From positions 558,001 to 622,000 of the forward strand of contig CAXXHC010000001.1 in the NCBI GenBank assembly GCA_963663525.2: a DNA stretch of 64,000 nucleotides, given 5' to 3'. Within the stretch, counting starts at the first letter, position 1. The number at the start of each line of letters is the position of its first letter. Below, one piece after another: positions 62,901 through 64,000 of this stretch. Both the position numbers and the translations under genes were made by a program. This DNA is from G963663525 sp963663525 (lineage in GTDB: Bacteria > Myxococcota_A > SURF-8 > G963663525). Below the pieces are notes generated by a model. The model searched no databases, was not told where the DNA came from, and worked only from the letters and a program-made list of their open reading frames with translations.

Positions 62901-64000
62901 GCCGTCGTCGCAGGCGCCATCGTCCGGGACGTATCGGCAGGTGTCGTCCGCTTCCACGCAGGAATCCACGGTACAGGCCACGTAGTCATTGCAGGGAGAA
63001 CCCTCGCCCACACAGCTTCCCGCTCGGCAGCGGTCCTGCGCCGTGCAGAACAACTCGTCGTCGCAGGAATTGGTGTCGTCGTTCACGAAAATGCAACCCT
63101 GGCTGGAATTGCAGGAATCGTCGGTACAGGGGTTGCCATCGTCGCAGCGGTCGTCCATGGCGCGATAGGTGCATTTGCCGAAAGACGTATCGCAAGCGTC
63201 CTCGGTGCAGGCGATACCATCGTCGCAGTCGGCGTTCGCGGAGCAATCCGGCACGCAAACCCCGTTTTCACACGACCCCTCGATGTCGGAAGACGTCATA
63301 CACACATCGCCCTCGTTGTCCGGGGACCAGCGGCAGCCGACGGCTTCGTCACAACGATCGGCGGTGCAGAAGGAATCGTCGTCGCATAGTCCGTCGTTGG
63401 GAAGATGCTCGACCCAACCCAAATTGTCGGTGGCGTCGTCGCCTTCGTTACAGGCATCCTCGGTGCAGTCGATGCCGTCGTTCAGTTCCACCGACGTGCC
63501 ATGGACACAGCCGACCGCAATGTCGCAGTGCTCCTCCCCGTTACAGAACAGACCATCCAGACAGCGGGTATCGTCGGGTTCATAGCGGCAACTGTCGCCG
63601 TTTTCGTCGCAGATGTCCGTCGTGCAGGAGAGATTGTCGTTGCAGGGGTTTCCCGCTCCGTGGCACTGCCCCTGGATACAGGCGTCGTGGAGCGTGCAGA
63701 ACTGGCCGTCGTCGCAATCGCTTCCATTGGGACTGACGCAGTCATCGCGCTGTTCGTTGCAAATGTCGTTGCACATTTCGCCACCCGCGCAGGGATCGCC
63801 CGTATGGACCGTGCACCCTCCCTGACCGTCGCAGACGTCCGCACCGTTGCAGAACATGCCGTCGTCGCAAGTAGTATTTGCGCCGGAGAAACAGGTCCGA
63901 GCGCCTTCGTTGCAGGTGTCGTTGCAGGCATCCCCGCCCACGCAGGGATCGCCCTCGTGGACCGTGCATTCTCCCTGCCCGTTGCAGGTATCGGTACCAT
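59964..64000 (-). CDS. Giant Cys-rich repeat protein with MYXO-CTERM-like tail (5' end outside window)
   Basis: At least 1,345 residues are in the window and the frame is open at its edge, so the N-terminus is missing. The body is dozens of ~20-30-residue Cys units such as CDDGLFCTVNDRCENGSCIG, CNDGNPCTDDVC and CTRDVCNEQSDECEYQ. From about 1,090 of the visible part there is a ~110-residue beta domain (CEDAVELLEDQPVVLSMADA, PPCTSQTISRADVFYRISTE), then an acidic spacer and the end GSGGCRSLQVRPSAGIAFLL..VFGIVRRSRS. That Cys motif, membrane helix and Arg-rich end resemble the MYXO-CTERM surface-sorting signal processed by myxosortase/rhombosortase-type proteases. It is presumably a surface adhesin. 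Confidence 0.85.
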   Translation of the reverse strand, partial: GTDTCNGQGECTVHEGDPCVGGDACNDTCNEGARTCFSGANTTCDDGMFCNGADVCDGQGGCTVHTGDPCAGGEMCNDICNEQRDDCVSPNGSDCDDGQFCTLHDACIQGQCHGAGNPCNDNLSCTTDICDENGDSCRYEPDDTRCLDGLFCNGEEHCDIAVGCVHGTSVELNDGIDCTEDACNEGDDATDNLGWVEHLPNDGLCDDDSFCTADRCDEAVGCRWSPDNEGDVCMTSSDIEGSCENGVCVPDCSANADCDDGIACTEDACDTSFGKCTYRAMDDRCDDGNPCTDDSCNSSQGCIFVNDDTNSCDDELFCTAQDRCRAGSCVGEGSPCNDYVACTVDSCVEADDTCRYVPDDGACDDGNVCTADSCDADAGCLYDPDHEDEACTNAQGDGGTCSQGLCLVECTVDEDCDDGVDCTRERCDTVAGKCVVRPDDGLCDDDNSCTDDVCLANQGCRFTPNDANACDDGLFCTVNDRCLGSACVGDPNACGDGIECTADRCNEQANACEHHPDDAVCDDGSICTADSCDTDAGCLYDPDHEQASCLTPAGQVGACENGVCTPECTGNAECDDGIACTRDRCDTTTGTCIFVAVNERCNDGNPCTADSCSTSTGCRFVPDDTGSCDDGLFCTVNDHCENGSCIGGDSPCDDGVACTRDVCNEQSDECEYQARDWLCGDENVCTDDVCNTQLGCLNPAMNEGGACTTPANQEGTCLSGVCSPECTNDGDCDDFVSCTEDSCDAVAGRCRFIPNADLCDDGNPCTQEFCNTASGCRSIPDDNYTCNDGLFCTENDRCSNGRCIADARNCDDSVACTLDFCDDGADLCVHRTQNNLCNDGNPCTDDVCDEALGCREVNDDTNPCTDDMYCTVNDRCESGTCIGDERNCEAFENDCNLGVCDEYAGSCVALPKADDTSCDDGLFCTEGDICYAGQCNSGAERDCSIYDTDCTVGACDDVLDQCFADPVDDLTPCDDGMFCTGSDRCHDGVCTGEDLDCSDWDGACTVGVCDEDGRTCYAQSLPDATDCDDENACTQNDACLSGNCMGTPIECDDDDPCTENLCHPESGCDFATMNDWSVCNDDGDPASACFGGECEVIAQNDRCEDAVELLEDQPVVLSMADAHPSRTVEPPCTSQTISRADVFYRISTEGGRYYDVTVETTSTVDLAVVAWTGCDEDALCLVGSVERDSFAGMEMLAELVGDGSEIMIQVLVEASDGSDDVGDITITVNGYYLYDGGDEDLTEDDNVDVDIADSDIEGEEDSMEDADRDFDFPDSNEEDSYDGDLSPADEDGVAPGDLDFEKEDVTSFKIGSGGCRSLQVRPSAGIAFLLAALLVFGIVRRSRS

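Noticed and set aside
60894..63389. 831-codon plus-strand ORF across the giant Cys-rich gene
   Set aside because: It is an antisense shadow of the GAC/TGC/GAT-rich repeats; the product is a low-complexity Val/Ala/Arg repeat without a signal or domain.

Overview
This 64-kb window is bacterial chromosome from a Gram-negative organism. It has moderately high G+C by eye, with a few clearly AT-rich patches. Four things point to a deltaproteobacterial or Myxococcota-like lineage, probably anaerobic or microaerophilic: many lipoproteins with an acidic Asp/Glu tether after the lipobox, very large Cys-rich repeat proteins, several NtrC-type sigma-54 regulators, and rubrerythrins plus ferritin. That placement is inference; there is no rRNA or tRNA in the window to confirm it.

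Layout. 1-9.1 kb holds exported proteins: a Cys-rich lipoprotein, a TPR lipoprotein, RlpA, a zinc-ribbon protein, a GH5 glycosidase and a CotH/lamin-tail lipoprotein. An AT-rich membrane-protein gene at 9.1-10.1 kb looks foreign. 10.3-16.3 kb has an outer-membrane protein, a mini-thioredoxin and a ten-repeat Cys-rich lipoprotein. 16.5-19 kb has a rubrerythrin-like protein, ferritin and a FadL-like porin. 19-22.3 kb has an NtrC-type regulator and a divergent histidine kinase with an atypical ATPase domain; between them is a sigma-54-type promoter followed by a strong terminator, i.e. a candidate small RNA. 22.5-31.5 kb has lipoproteins, a nitroreductase, a flippase and a pyruvyl transferase (the last two each with a one-base frameshift), and a possible L,D-transpeptidase-like lipoprotein.

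32.1-46.2 kb is the standout region: a one-strand cluster of three histidine kinases, an NtrC-type regulator, two stand-alone receiver proteins, a double receiver, a receiver-CBS protein, a one-helix membrane protein and two DASS/SLC13-type anion transporters. One transporter carries an N-terminal receiver domain in the same polypeptide. The cluster is built from two paralogous modules (Cache kinase, receiver protein, transporter). Each module is preceded by a sigma-54 -24/-12 element, and further upstream lie 17-bp palindromes of the form TGGGAC-N5-GYCCCA. I read this as a transport system controlled by phosphorylation at two levels: transcription (NtrC protein with sigma-54) and possibly the transporter itself (fused receiver).

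46.7-64 kb returns to surface proteins: a thioredoxin-PEGA-Lcl_C chimera, an acidic lipoprotein beside a truncated duplicate of its own 5' end, BioA, three tandem YD-repeat lipoproteins next to an Rhs relic, an alpha/beta hydrolase, a rubrerythrin, and the C-terminal 1,300+ residues of a giant Cys-rich protein with a MYXO-CTERM-like tail. Intergenic space is full of small repeats, including three copies of a ~174-bp element with terminal inverted repeats and YTAA-type target duplications.
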